Shown in pieces: positions 1 through 8,900 of a stretch of 10,889 bases of DNA (positions are counted from its first letter, which is position 1; each line of letters begins with the position of its first letter). A program made the translations under genes and the position numbers. The notes beneath the pieces were generated by a model. It was given only the letters and a program-made list of their open reading frames with translations, had not been told where the DNA came from and ran no database searches. This DNA comes from Lawsonibacter sp. (GTDB lineage Bacteria > Bacillota > Clostridia > Oscillospirales > Oscillospiraceae): contig JAAWCR010000021.1 of NCBI GenBank assembly GCA_022793355.1, forward strand, positions 1 to 10,889, written 5' to 3'.

Positions 1-943
1 CTATCTGGATTACATCCACGAAAATATCCCGGTGGAGCAGTCCCTGGAGTATCAGGTCTACCTCTCCGGCAGCCACACGGTGCGGGACTATATCGAGACT
101 CAGACCGTCTACTATTACTTCAACTTTGTACAGGAGCCTGTTCTGCGCTGGAGCGACTACGCCGCTCTGCGGGCCATTGCCGGCTATCGGACGGTGGAGC
201 TGAAAGAAGGACAGTACCTGTTCCACTGCATGACCTATCTGGAGGATGTTTTGAAGTCCTATCAGGAGCCCCTCACTTTGGGGGATGTCACCCTCCGGCC
301 CGGGGGCGTGTATACCGAGCACCTGTCCCAGAGCGGCGGCACCGTCAACGGGCGGGGCTACATTCTGGTGGTCCCGGACGAAGCGGTGGAGGGGCTGGAG
401 GTTCACCACTGGGCCTACGCCGCCAAGACGGCTCAGCCGGTGACAAGGGAGCAGTTTTATGACCTGTGGGACATCAACGAGCGCACCAGCTCCGGGATTG
501 CCAGTAATGCCATCACCACCAGGGCCCAGGAGGAGTCGGAGGTGGCCTCCCAGACCGCCCTGTGCGTCTTTCCCCTGTTCTACCTGGCTCTGGCTCTAAC
601 CATGACCGCAGCCACCATCCTCACCATCCAGCAGCTCAGCGAGAGCGAGCGGTATAAGCGGCAGTTTTCCCTGCTGCAAAAGCTGGGCATGAACCGCCGG
701 GAGATGGCAAAGGCTCTGCGCACCCAGTTTGCAATCTACTACGCCCTGCCCGCCGTGCCGCCGGTGCTCATCGGAGCGCCCTTTATCCTCCACTTTGCCA
801 GCCTCCCGGAACCGGGGGTGATGGTGGGGGCCTCCAGCCCGGCAGTCATCCTCTGCGCCGTCCTGGCCGTATTCCTCCTTGTCTACACCGTCTATATCCT
901 GCTGGCCTACACCAGCCTGAAGCGGAATGTGCTGCCCGTGTGA
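1..943 (+). CDS. FtsX-like ABC transporter permease, C-terminal part (BceB-like), cut by left edge
   Basis: The reading frame is open from base 2 to the TGA at 941-943 (313 visible residues) and has no start of its own; the GTG at 32 sits inside coding sequence. The first about 170 residues look like an extracytoplasmic domain rich in aromatic and charged residues. Three hydrophobic segments follow: one starting ALCVFPLFYLALALT, one starting FAIYYALPAVPP, and a last one around AVILCAVLAVFLLVYTVYILL. Between the first two sits a cytoplasmic loop with YKRQFSLLQKLGMNRREM, which resembles the conserved loop of BceB/YxdM-type FtsX permeases that reads 'Y..L..LG....E'. Known members pair with an ATPase and a two-component system to sense or remove antimicrobial peptides; whether this one does is inference, because the partners lie outside the window. 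The BceB resemblance is moderate, and another FtsX-family permease is possible. Confidence 0.82.
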   Translation, partial: YLDYIHENIPVEQSLEYQVYLSGSHTVRDYIETQTVYYYFNFVQEPVLRWSDYAALRAIAGYRTVELKEGQYLFHCMTYLEDVLKSYQEPLTLGDVTLRPGGVYTEHLSQSGGTVNGRGYILVVPDEAVEGLEVHHWAYAAKTAQPVTREQFYDLWDINERTSSGIASNAITTRAQEESEVASQTALCVFPLFYLALALTMTAATILTIQQLSESERYKRQFSLLQKLGMNRREMAKALRTQFAIYYALPAVPPVLIGAPFILHFASLPEPGVMVGASSPAVILCAVLAVFLLVYTVYILLAYTSLKRNVLPV

Positions 944-966
944 GTGTGGAGGGATTGTCTTTTCCC

Positions 967-995
967 TTGCGGTATCCGGATTTCTGTGATAAAAT
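967..995 (+). promoter_or_regulatory. Predicted sigma-A promoter for the GH25 gene
   Basis: TTGCGG at 967-972 and TAAAAT at 990-995 are separated by 17 bases, with an extended -10 TG at 987-988. It lies between the permease stop (943) and the muramidase ATG (1028). This suggests the muramidase is transcribed independently of the permease. Sequence match only. Confidence 0.55.
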
Positions 996-1027
996 GGAGA
1001 AAACGTCGAAGTCTGGAGGCGCGTGCT

Positions 1028-2029
1028 ATGAATGATTACCCGTCCGATTGGAATTCGGTAGAGGAACAGACCCCCCAGATTCCGGAGGAACCGGAATATC
1101 CGCTGGCGGAACCGCCCAGGCCCCGCCGTCGGCCTGCGCAGGAGGCTATGCCGTCCAGGCCCGGGCGTCGTGGCGGGGACGGGCTGAGCAAGCTGGCCCT
1201 GGCGGTCTCCGTGATCGCCCTGGCCGTGGCGGGAACCGCCCTCTTTTTCTCCCTGCGAGGGGAGGAGGAGACGGTTGAGCCGCCCCCGGCCCCGCCGGAG
1301 ACGGTCACCTTCCAGTTTGGCGACCGGACGCTGACCCCCCTGGAGGGCATGCCGGTCAACCCCTACGACCGCTCGGCCTTCACCCAGGACAGCCAGGGCC
1401 GGATTCACTATGAGAAGGACGGCAAGCGGGCCAAAACGGGGGTGGACGTGTCCACCTACCAAAAGGACATCGACTGGCAGGCGGTGGCGGCGGACGGCAT
1501 TGAATTTGCCATTCTCCGCCTGGGGTACCGGGGGTACACGGAGGGCGGCCTGTTTATGGACGAGACCTTTGCCCAAAACCTTCGGGGGGCTTCCGACGCC
1601 GGACTGGAAGTGGGTGTGTACTTTTTCTCCCAGGCTATCACCCCGGAGGAGGCCGAAGCGGAGGCCGCCTATGTTCTCAATGCGGTCGCGGGGTATGAGA
1701 TTGCCTACCCCATCGCCTTCGACTGGGAGCCTGTCGCCCCCGGCCAGGGGGCCCGCACCGACGGTCTGGACAACGGCGCCCTGACCCGGTGCGCCGATGC
1801 CTTCTGCGCGAAGGTAAAGGCGGCAGGCTATCGGCCTGCGGTTTACTTTAACCAAAGCCTGGGCTATCTCCGCTACGACCTGCGGGAGCTGACGGAGTAT
1901 GACCTCTGGCTGGCGGAGTATGACAGCAAACCGGATTTTTACTACCACTTTGATCTATGGCAGTACACCCACACCGGCCGGGTGGCGGGAATCGAGGGAG
2001 ACGTGGACCTGGATTTGGATCTCCGATAG
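1028..2029 (+). CDS. Membrane-anchored GH25 family muramidase (lysozyme)
   Basis: A predicted 333-residue cell-wall hydrolase that cleaves the beta-1,4 bond between MurNAc and GlcNAc. Residues 1-53 are a charged, proline-rich cytoplasmic head. Residues 54-76 (LSKLALAVSVIALAV...) form one membrane segment, so the catalytic part is probably displayed outside as a type II membrane protein. A proline-rich linker (85-90) leads to a GH25 domain from about residue 137: GVDVSTYQ (D140), then the catalytic FDWE (D232 and E234), and the typical end WQYT...G.VDLDL (311-330). The ATG at 1028 is chosen because GGAGG at 1015-1019 precedes it by 8 bases. The same frame is open back to a GTG at 944, but that extension (CLFPCG...) overlaps the promoter and has no ribosome binding site. 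Similar anchored GH25 proteins are common in Clostridia and are thought to act in cell-wall turnover. A perfect terminator follows directly. Confidence 0.88.
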   Translation: MNDYPSDWNSVEEQTPQIPEEPEYPLAEPPRPRRRPAQEAMPSRPGRRGGDGLSKLALAVSVIALAVAGTALFFSLRGEEETVEPPPAPPETVTFQFGDRTLTPLEGMPVNPYDRSAFTQDSQGRIHYEKDGKRAKTGVDVSTYQKDIDWQAVAADGIEFAILRLGYRGYTEGGLFMDETFAQNLRGASDAGLEVGVYFFSQAITPEEAEAEAAYVLNAVAGYEIAYPIAFDWEPVAPGQGARTDGLDNGALTRCADAFCAKVKAAGYRPAVYFNQSLGYLRYDLRELTEYDLWLAEYDSKPDFYYHFDLWQYTHTGRVAGIEGDVDLDLDLR

Positions 2030-2031
2030 AG

Positions 2032-2067
2032 AAAAAGCGGGCTTTCAAAACGAAAGCCCGCTTTTTT
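2032..2067. terminator. Bidirectional intrinsic terminator
   Basis: A perfect 15-bp inverted repeat (2032-2046 with 2052-2066, core AGCGGGCTTTC) encloses a 5-base loop AAAAC. On + it ends in a run of T (2062-2067). On the opposite strand the flanking A run becomes a T run. It starts 3 bases after the muramidase stop and ends 8 bases before the stop of the convergent gene, so it can serve both. Confidence 0.9.
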
Positions 2068-2074
2068 AGATTGC

Positions 2075-2905
2075 CTAATGATACGGGTTCTCCCGGAAGG
2101 ACTGTATTTCCTGCCAAATGTCCTGGGCCATTTTTTCCACCAGGCCGAAGTCCACATGGGGGTTGTAGATGGCCTCCAGGTCGTCGTGCATGGCTTTGGC
2201 CTGGGCCAGGGAGTCCACCGCCTCATCCGTCAGCGCTGCGGACACCTTCCTGGCAAACCGCAGCCGGGGACGACTGCGCCGCAAAAGCTCACCGTCTGCC
2301 GCCGTATCCAGCCGGATGCGGCGGTAGGACTTGCCTGGAAACGGTAGGGTGGGTGAGGCGGTAAGAAAGGCCAGCCCCAGCTGTGGAATCAGCAGATGGG
2401 CCAGCCTGTCAGGGGCCATAGGGTCAGGGCAGGCGGTTGTGTCATACCCGTTGTCTATGGCGCCGGCCAATAAGTGGAGCAGCAGCTCGTGAGCCAGCCC
2501 GCAGCTGTCGAACAGGACGTACGCCCGGTCGCACTGTGCAAGGGCGGTGTCATACAGGCACAGCTCACCCCTGTGGGTGATCGCGCCAAGAAAGCGCTGC
2601 TTTACCTGGCCTGGGGCGCCCGGTTTTTGCCGGGGAATCTCCCGGGACAGTATGCCCCTGGCCCGCTTGGCCAGCTTTTGGGACAGTGCGTCGGTGAGCA
2701 GAGCGGCCCGCTGGTCCTCCACAATCTCCGCCGCAGCGCCCAGGCACCGGTATGCCCGCTGGTAACACCCCTTGTAACCGGCCATGCAGTCCATGATGGC
2801 TTCCTTCAGTGGCCATAGAGCCTCTTTGTCATAACACTCCCCTATATTGATGTACCGTTCTACCGCCCCAGGATATTTGGGCTCTACCACGTGGGGCGTT
2901 GTGAC
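2075..2905 (-). pseudogene. 5'-truncated PRK06851-like two-domain NTPase relative, both P-loops lost
   Basis: From a GTG at 2888-2890 there are 271 codons, but family-like sequence continues upstream: codons 2905-2891 read VTTPH before VVEPKYPGAVE. This matches the family's '(A/S)PH.V(D/E)P+.PGAV(D/E)' stretch, which normally lies well inside the first domain. An in-frame TAG (2906-2908) stops it there, and no Shine-Dalgarno precedes the GTG. Full family members have about 360-380 residues with a P-loop (GxPGxGKST) near each domain's start. Here the first P-loop region is missing altogether. In the second half, after GAITHRGELCLYDT, the P-loop position reads FDSCGLAHELLL, with no GKST. The closing motif LHDDLEAIYNPHVDF-like (HDDLEAIYNPHVDFGLVEKM) is well kept. 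The family's function is uncertain; it occurs in spore-forming Firmicutes. I infer a dead or strongly repurposed remnant. The family assignment is from memory of its motifs. Confidence 0.65.
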
Positions 2906-3061
2906 CTAAGGACACGGGACAAGCTATATTGTGTCCGAGCGCAACTTTCGGTTGCCGCCCTATGTATTATCCAACATGCGATTGATGACAGACTTTTAAA
3001 GGAGTATTGCCTTGCCCTGCGAAAAGAACTGTTTGCCATAGTAAAATCAGAGGCTGGATAG
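2906..3061 (+). pseudogene. Orphan C-terminal coding fragment, family not recognised
   Basis: Starting exactly where the minus-strand gene is broken, one + frame (52 codons to TAG 3059-3061) reads like the helical end of a protein: LYCVRAQLSVAALCIIQHAI, then DDRLLKEYCLALRKELFAIV. It has no start codon or ribosome binding site at its head. Its AT-richer codon use differs from the GC-rich genes around it. I do not recognise the family. It may be the tail of a gene whose front was removed by the same event that truncated the neighbour, or a chance open stretch. The remaining bases up to 3091 show no gene. Confidence 0.3.
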
Positions 3062-3091
3062 GATTGATTTGATAAAAGCACCCTTGGATTG

Positions 3092-3120
3092 TTGTTGTGA
3101 AAGTGTAGTTCTGCTATAAT
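3092..3120 (+). promoter_or_regulatory. Strong predicted sigma-A promoter for the nucleotidyltransferase operon
   Basis: TTGTTG at 3092-3097, a 17-base spacer, and a perfect TATAAT at 3115-3120 preceded by TG at 3112-3113 (extended -10). Transcription would start near 3127, only about 11 bases before the ATG at 3138. That leaves no room for a ribosome binding site for the ATG and supports the downstream TTG start. Confidence 0.75.
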
Positions 3121-3137
3121 TGTCTCATCGTTAGATC

Positions 3138-4154
3138 ATGGAGGAAAATATATTGAATTTACTTGAACGGCCAGAGTACAATTTTTTAAAGACTGACCCG
3201 CGTCTCGGGAAGAATATTATTTTCCTCACCTATGGAGGCAGCTATGCCTACGGAACTAATGTGGAGGGCTCTGATATTGATATCCGGGGCTGTGCTTTGA
3301 ACAGTAAGGCAGACCTGCTGGGTATGGGTCAATTTGAGCAGGTGGTGGACACAGAGACGGACACTACGGTGTACGCATTTAACAAGTTACTCACCTTGCT
3401 AATCAGCTGCAACCCCAACACCATTGAGCTGTTGGGCTGCAAAGCGGAACACTATCTTGTCCTCACTCCCATCGGAAAGCAGCTGCTGGACCGGCGCAAA
3501 ATGTTCCTCTCCCGGCGGGCGGCCATCTCCTTCGGCGGCTACGCCAACCAGCAGCTGCGCCGCCTGGAGAACGCCCTGGCCCACGACGCCTACCCCGCCG
3601 AGGCCAAGGAGCGGCACATCATGGGTTCCTGTGAGAATACTATCTTCACGTTTCCGGAGCGCTACCGCAGCTTTACCCCGGCACAAATCAGGCTGTCTGT
3701 TGCCCAGGCGGACGGCGGGCCCCAGGTGGTGGCGGATATCCATATGGAACAGGTGCCCCTGCGCACCCTCACTGGCATGGTGAGCGAGCTGGTAGAGATC
3801 ACCCGGAATTATGACAAAATCCATCACCGGAACAAGAAAAAGGACGACGCCCACCTGAACAAGCACGCCATGCACCTGGTGCGGCTCTACCTCATGTGCC
3901 TGGATATCCTGGAGAAGGAGGAAATCGTCACCTACCGGGCGGCGGATCACGGCCTGCTGATGGATATCCGGAATGGGCGCTATCAGAGGGAGGACCACAC
4001 CTTTGATTCCGCTTTCTATGATTTGCTCAACGGCTTGGAAAAACGGCTGGACTACGCCAGAGAACATACATCCCTCCCGGAGGAGCCCGATCTGGCCCGG
4101 ATTGAGGCGTTCCAGATGGAGGTTAACGAGAGGGTGGTGCGGGATGAAATTTGA
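3138..4154 (+). CDS. Pol-beta superfamily nucleotidyltransferase, RlaP/PF10127-like
   Basis: A predicted nucleotidyltransferase of 338 residues (333 if it starts at the TTG 3153). The catalytic signature is GGSYAYGT (33-40) followed by GSDIDIRG (44-51). The Gly-Ser pair and D46/D48 are as expected for metal-dependent nucleotidyl transfer in the DNA polymerase beta superfamily. RPEYNFLKTDPRLGKNI before it and a long helical C-terminal part match the PF10127 group, predicted to act in RNA repair. The third catalytic carboxylate cannot be placed with confidence. The gene heads an operon, and its last 11 bases overlap the start of the CCA-adding enzyme. That translational coupling makes a tRNA or RNA 3'-end job plausible, though substrate is inference. 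The start is uncertain: the ATG gives the longer product, but a well-spaced GGAGG favours the TTG. Confidence 0.85.
   Translation: MEENILNLLERPEYNFLKTDPRLGKNIIFLTYGGSYAYGTNVEGSDIDIRGCALNSKADLLGMGQFEQVVDTETDTTVYAFNKLLTLLISCNPNTIELLGCKAEHYLVLTPIGKQLLDRRKMFLSRRAAISFGGYANQQLRRLENALAHDAYPAEAKERHIMGSCENTIFTFPERYRSFTPAQIRLSVAQADGGPQVVADIHMEQVPLRTLTGMVSELVEITRNYDKIHHRNKKKDDAHLNKHAMHLVRLYLMCLDILEKEEIVTYRAADHGLLMDIRNGRYQREDHTFDSAFYDLLNGLEKRLDYAREHTSLPEEPDLARIEAFQMEVNERVVRDEI
3140..3155 (+). promoter_or_regulatory. Ribosome binding site and TTG that may set the real start of the nucleotidyltransferase
   Basis: GGAGG at 3140-3144 lies 8 bases before a TTG codon at 3153-3155, in frame with the ATG at 3138. 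No Shine-Dalgarno precedes that ATG. With the TTG start the protein begins M-NLLERPEYNFL, five residues shorter. Confidence 0.5.
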
Positions 4155-5499
4155 GATTCCCTCCGGAGCACAGAAAATCCTTCAAACGCTTACCGATGCC
4201 GGCTATGAGACATATCTGGTGGGCGGCTGTGTGCGGGACTTGATCCGAGGCGTTGGCCCCCATGACTGGGATATCTGCACTTCTGCCCGCCCAGAGGAGA
4301 CGGAGAGCTGTTTTGCTGGGCAGCGGATTATTGAGACCGGCTTGAAACACGGCACTGTCACCGTTTTGGAGGACGGTGAGCCCTACGAGATCACCACCTA
4401 CCGCACCGAGGGCCCCTACTCCGACAGCCGCCGCCCGGATTATGTAAAGTTTGTCTCCGACCTGAAGGCCGACCTGGCCCGGCGGGATTTTACCATGAAC
4501 GCCATCGCCCTGGGACTGGACGGCAGTTTGCGGGATCCTTTCGGCGGCGCAGGGGATATCCAAGCCGGAGTGATCCGCTGTGTGGGAGAACCCACCCAAC
4601 GGTTCCAGGAGGACGGTCTGCGGGTGATGCGGGCTTTGCGGGTCGGGGCGGTGTTTGGCTATGAAATCGAGGAACAGACCGCCCAGGCCATTCATGAAAA
4701 CCGCCACATGTTGGAGCACGTGGCGGCGGAGCGGATCCATGTGGAGTTGTGTAAGCTGTTGGTGGGGGAGAAAGCCGGGGACATTTTGCGGCAGTATCCG
4801 GATGTATTCTGTCAGTTCTGGCCCCAGCTGGAGCCGCTGATCACTTTGGAACAAAATAACCCCTGGCACTGCTGGGGCGGCTGGGAGCACACCATCCACG
4901 CGGTGGAGGCGGCCCCGCCTGAACTGATCTTGAGACTGACTATGCTCCTCCATGATATTGGCAAGCCGAGCTGTAAATCTACTGACGAAAATGGAATTGA
5001 CCACTTCTACGGCCATCCAGCGGTTAGTGCAAAGCTGGCCGATGAAATGCTCCAGAGCCTGAAATTTGACAACAAGACACGGGAGCGGGTGGTGACGCTG
5101 GTGGAGTATCACGACGTTCAGATTCCAAATCGGGAGCGATCCGTCCACAAGTGGCTGGGGCGGTTAGGCCCGGAGACCTTTTTCCAGCTCCTGGAGATCA
5201 AACGGGCGGACGGTATGGGGCAGGCTTATGAGCTGGTGAAGGATCGGCTTGCCGAACTGGAGGAGATGAAGTCGAAAGCGGAGGAGATTATTGCCCAGGG
5301 ACAGTGCGTTTCGCTGAAGGATTTGGCTGTGAATGGACGGGATGTGATTGCCGCCGGTATCGCCCCGGGCCCGGAGGTGGGACGGGTACTGGACAGGCTG
5401 CTGGAACAGGTGTTGAATGGAGAAGTTTCCAACGAACGTGAAGTCTTACTAAAAGTTGTTGGCATAGGCAAAATTGCGACTTTTAAGAGGCGAAAATAG
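4144..5499 (+). CDS. cca: CCA-adding tRNA nucleotidyltransferase with HD domain
   Basis: A 451-residue class II tRNA nucleotidyltransferase that adds or repairs the 3'-CCA end of tRNAs. The head domain shows YLVGGCVRD (24-32), the catalytic HDWDI with D41 and D43, then RRDFTMNA (113-120) and EDGLRVMRALR (156-166), all diagnostic. The C-terminal part carries an HD phosphohydrolase signature: WEHTIHAV (247-254), LLHDIGKP (268-275) and FYGHPAVSA (288-296). The ATG at 4144 is chosen because LVGG then falls at the usual distance from the N-terminus; an open frame back to 3973 is only the shadow of the preceding gene. The start overlaps the upstream stop by 11 bases, which implies translational coupling. 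Whether it adds CCA fully, or shares the task with another enzyme, cannot be read here. Confidence 0.95.
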   Translation: MKFEIPSGAQKILQTLTDAGYETYLVGGCVRDLIRGVGPHDWDICTSARPEETESCFAGQRIIETGLKHGTVTVLEDGEPYEITTYRTEGPYSDSRRPDYVKFVSDLKADLARRDFTMNAIALGLDGSLRDPFGGAGDIQAGVIRCVGEPTQRFQEDGLRVMRALRVGAVFGYEIEEQTAQAIHENRHMLEHVAAERIHVELCKLLVGEKAGDILRQYPDVFCQFWPQLEPLITLEQNNPWHCWGGWEHTIHAVEAAPPELILRLTMLLHDIGKPSCKSTDENGIDHFYGHPAVSAKLADEMLQSLKFDNKTRERVVTLVEYHDVQIPNRERSVHKWLGRLGPETFFQLLEIKRADGMGQAYELVKDRLAELEEMKSKAEEIIAQGQCVSLKDLAVNGRDVIAAGIAPGPEVGRVLDRLLEQVLNGEVSNEREVLLKVVGIGKIATFKRRK

Positions 5500-5677
5500 C
5501 GAATGTGCTTTTTTATCGCATTTATAAATGATACTTTCATATATATTTTTGAGGCACCATACTGGAAAGTGCTCCTTGGATGGAGCAGTTAAATTGTGTT
5601 AGCAAATATTTCAGGGGAATATCTTAAATCAAAAGGATTTGGTGGATACCAAACGGTTAGTCGAGAAATTTTATATA
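5500..5677. other. AT-rich spacer after cca, no gene recognised
   Basis: Base composition drops sharply after cca. I see two small hairpins, TGCTCC-TTGGAT-GGAGCA (5570-5587) and TTTGGT-GGAT-ACCAAA (5638-5653), but no clear terminator T-run. A 31-codon open stretch from GTG 5596 (ISGEYLKSKGFGGYQTVSRE) runs into the transposase remnant and stops at 5689. It has no ribosome binding site and I do not call it a gene. Confidence 0.5.
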
Positions 5678-5902
5678 GTGGTTCTACTTGATTGTGCCAA
5701 AGGTGCCTTCGGCCTGGATGGAGCGGTTCGTGCGCAGCAGCGCTCCGTGGATACCGTTAAGATTGGAAAGAACTTCTTTGTGGAAGCGGTCAGTCCTTCA
5801 TTCAAACGGATGGTACGGTTACCCATCCCCTTGGAGCACTGGCCACTTTTTGTGACCAGCACGGTTCCCTTTTCGGGCGATATTTTTTTACTGCCCTGTT
5901 GT
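5678..5902 (-). pseudogene. IS1182-like transposase 3' fragment, left inverted copy, frameshifted
   Basis: Read on the minus strand this encodes MLVTKSGQCSKGMGNRTIRL, then loses frame. Relative to the right copy one T is missing near 5784, so the later part (NRSIQAEGTFGTIK in the right copy) is only readable in another frame. NRSIQ.EG.FG..K is the hallmark of the C-terminal part of IS1182-family DDE transposases. Homology to the right copy stops abruptly at 5678, right after the shared TAG and AACCAC. No terminal inverted repeats or target duplication are visible. Confidence 0.75.
5678..5902. repeat. Left arm of an inverted repeat flanking the TIR-NACHT gene
   Basis: It matches the reverse complement of 9518-9745 over about 226 positions, with roughly seven substitutions and three small indels by eye. 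Its inner end is 4 bases from the TIR-NACHT stop codon (5907-5909). Confidence 0.92.
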
Positions 5903-5906
5903 CTGC

Positions 5907-8900
5907 CTATGCCCGGGTTTTCTTTTCTGCGTATCCAAGGGCTTTGAGGAAGGGGGATTCGCCGCTGGGGCGTAGCATTGGTAGGGAGGAGAGGCGCTGT
6001 TCAATCTTCTCCTCCGGCCAGAGCCGGAGCAGGATGGCCAGATACACTGCGACACGGCCGTCGAACTCGTTTTCCGGACGTGTGAACCGGACTTCAATTG
6101 TCTCTTGGAGCTCGGGCGTACAGGGGATGGAGAGCCCGGGCATACAGACGCTGGACAGTGCCCAGGAGAGCGCGCGCTGGAGCTGTGGAGGGCCCTCCGC
6201 CTTGATCCACAGCTGACTCAGCTTGCCGGCAAAGTCAGGGACAAGGCTGTGGGGAAGACGGTCGCTTTCGTCATATCCGGACCAGGCCACCGCCCAGGCC
6301 GCGGCGAAGATGCACAAAATGTCGTCCTGATCCAGCAGCTTGAGCAGAATAGAGAAACTCTTGTTCAGCGGTTCGGTAGGCTTCGCGTTGGCGGAGAACC
6401 TGCCTTGGTATGCGGTCTGCATCATAAGCAGCGCCCCGGTGATGTACTCCTGCCGGTCCGGGCTGCGGAGCAGATTCAAAATACTGCTGGGATCCGGCTT
6501 TCCGCGGTCCTCCAGATAAATATTGAGCCAGGCGTCGGAAAATTCATAAATGTAGTTTGGGTCCAACTGATAGAACAGGGTTTCTTTTACAATTTCCCGA
6601 TAGCGGGGCCCGTATTTGGAATGCAGGATGGTTTTGAACACGTTGATGGGAGAGGAGTGGAAATGTCTGATTCGGTTGATGCTCTGCTCTTCGATGATAA
6701 TCTGGCGGATGGCCGCATCCAAAATATCCTGGCTGATGGGGATCTCACTGGCGATACAGTTGGCCAGATGCAGGGAAACGATATTGCGATGCTCCTGGTC
6801 CGGTGAGCCCGGTTTCTGCGGGCTCTGGGAGCCTTGGAGGCTCTCTTTCAGCAGATACTCGACCAGAGGCCTTGCCTGACGGCCAAGGAGCACTGCGGCC
6901 AGAGGAACTACCTCCAGCCACTGGGTCTCGTCCAGATGGGCCTTCAGGTGGGAGACTGCGTGATCCATGTCCTCCGGAGTCCAGCCCTCCACAACGGCCT
7001 TAGCGGTCAGATACTCCTGAAAGCTCAGATGGGAAAATTCGTAGGAGGGAACCAGCTTTCCCCGCTCGTTTTTCTCCAGGCCCTGCTGGATTAGCAGGCT
7101 GCTGCGTTCCTCCACCTGGTCGATGAAGTTGGAGGGGGAGACGGTGGTGTAGCCCAGAAGGTCGGGCATGGCCCTGCGGGCCTCCCTGATACACCGCTCC
7201 AGCTGATCCCGGGTGATTTTCTGTTGGCCGTTCAGCGTCATGTAATGCGCAATAAAGGCCAGCTGAGGCTCTGTTTCATCCAGATCCAGTCGGTGATGGG
7301 CGGCAGCGTTCCAGGTGACCAGCAGAAGCTTGATTATCTCCTCATAGAGCTGGCACCGCTTGGTGGGCAGATAGCCGATCCACCGCTTGACAAACAGCAG
7401 GGTGGTCAGAAGCAGCGGGTTGTTGGCCAGGGCGGTAATTCTGGGGTCCTTCAGGATAATGTCGCACACCTTGCTCGAGTCCGTTTGGGCCTGGGTGGGG
7501 TTGTCTAAAATGGCCTGATGCCATCGAAGGCTGAGTTCCCGGACCTGCCTCGAGCTCAGGCTGGCGATGGAGTACTGCTCACAGTAGCTGGTCAAGGTTC
7601 CGGCCACCGCGCGAAAGCCGGTTTCCCGGGAGGTAACCAGAAGGCGAACATGGGGGTAGATGGCGACAAAGGTGCGCAACTGGTCTACAAAGCGGATTCG
7701 ATGCTGCTCAGAAGAGATCTCGTCCAGACCGTCAATCAAAAGCAGGACGTTTCCGGTTTGCAGGGCGTCCTCCACCAGAGCGCGAAAGGCCCACCTATAC
7801 CGGGTAATCTCCGCGCGCTGAACAATGGAGGCGATAATTTCCGAAATACTGTTGACTGCGGCGGCGCCCAGGTCGCGACAGCGGATGTACACAGGGAACC
7901 AGTCGCGCTCAGGCAGGCCATCAGCCACCTTGGCCCTGCGCTCCGGATAGGCGTAGGCCAAGGCAATCCGCCGGATCAGGGTAGATTTTCCACCCCCCGG
8001 CCGGGCCAGGATTGCGGCCCGGCTGGTATGGTCAAGAACCTGCCGGATGGGAAGACGCTTGCGGGGTGCCCCCGCGCTGTGGTCGGTGCTTTGCAGAAAG
8101 CTCAGCGGGACAAAGATGCTCTCCAGCTTGACTTTGACCGAGCTTGCGTCCTTATCTGTGGGCATTCCCTCAAATTGGATATCGCCCAGCTCGGCAGCTA
8201 GATATTGGAAATAGGCCTGCCGGGCCTTTTTTTGATCCCGTACGATATCCGGCGTGGGCTCCAGATAGGTCAGGCCGGCAAAGACGGTGTCAGAAGACGG
8301 CTTCTCTTGCAGGAGCTGCTGCGCCACGCTGTCCAGCAGCTGATTTCCGTCGGCGTGGACCAGAGCGAAGTGGGTGGCCTTCTGGTGGGGGAATGAGGAG
8401 TAGTACAGCGCCCAGACCCAGCTGTGGGCCGTGACAAGCAGGTCGGCGCGGTCACAGAGAAAGAGCGGTTGGTCCTCCGGGCGGCGCACGGCATTGATGG
8501 CCTGATCTAGGGAACAGATCACCCGCCCCTGAACCAGCTCCCGGATGATATCGGACGGGCCCAGCAGGACGACTTCGGTTCCCGCTTGGGCAAGCCGCTT
8601 TGCCTGGGTCTCGGCGGCGGCTGTAAAGCCGGAGCGGGAGACAAAATAACCCACAATTCTGCCGCCGCTGTGCTCAAACACGCCCCGGGCAAGGTCAAGG
8701 GCCAGCGAGCCCGCGAATGCGTTGATTTCAGCCGTGCCCGGCTTGGTCTGCTGGGCGCTGCTCTCTACATAGGCGACCCGGTGTTCGGTGCGGTGGCGCA
8801 GGAGCATACCGGGCTGGGAGCTGTGGCCCTCCTCCGGCTGCCCAAAACCTAAGGCGTGAAATACGTCGCAGACCAGGTGGTCAAAGAGCTCTTTCCTGGT

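Noticed and set aside
944..1027. Upstream extension of the muramidase to a GTG at 944
   Set aside because: It would overlap the predicted promoter and lacks a ribosome binding site; the ATG at 1028 has GGAGG at ideal spacing.
596..1948. Long minus-strand open frame of 450 codons opposite the permease end and muramidase gene
   Set aside because: Low-complexity, Gly/Arg/Pro-rich product with no motif; it is the antisense shadow of GC-rich codons in two convincing + strand genes.
4123..5148. Minus-strand open frame of 341 codons opposite cca
   Set aside because: Antisense to diagnostic CCA-enzyme motifs; it has no recognisable domain.
5596..5691. 31-codon stretch GTG to TGA with a plausible-looking peptide (EYLKSKGFGGYQTVSRE)
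   Set aside because: No ribosome binding site, no family recognised, and it stops as soon as it enters the transposase remnant; at most a gene fragment.
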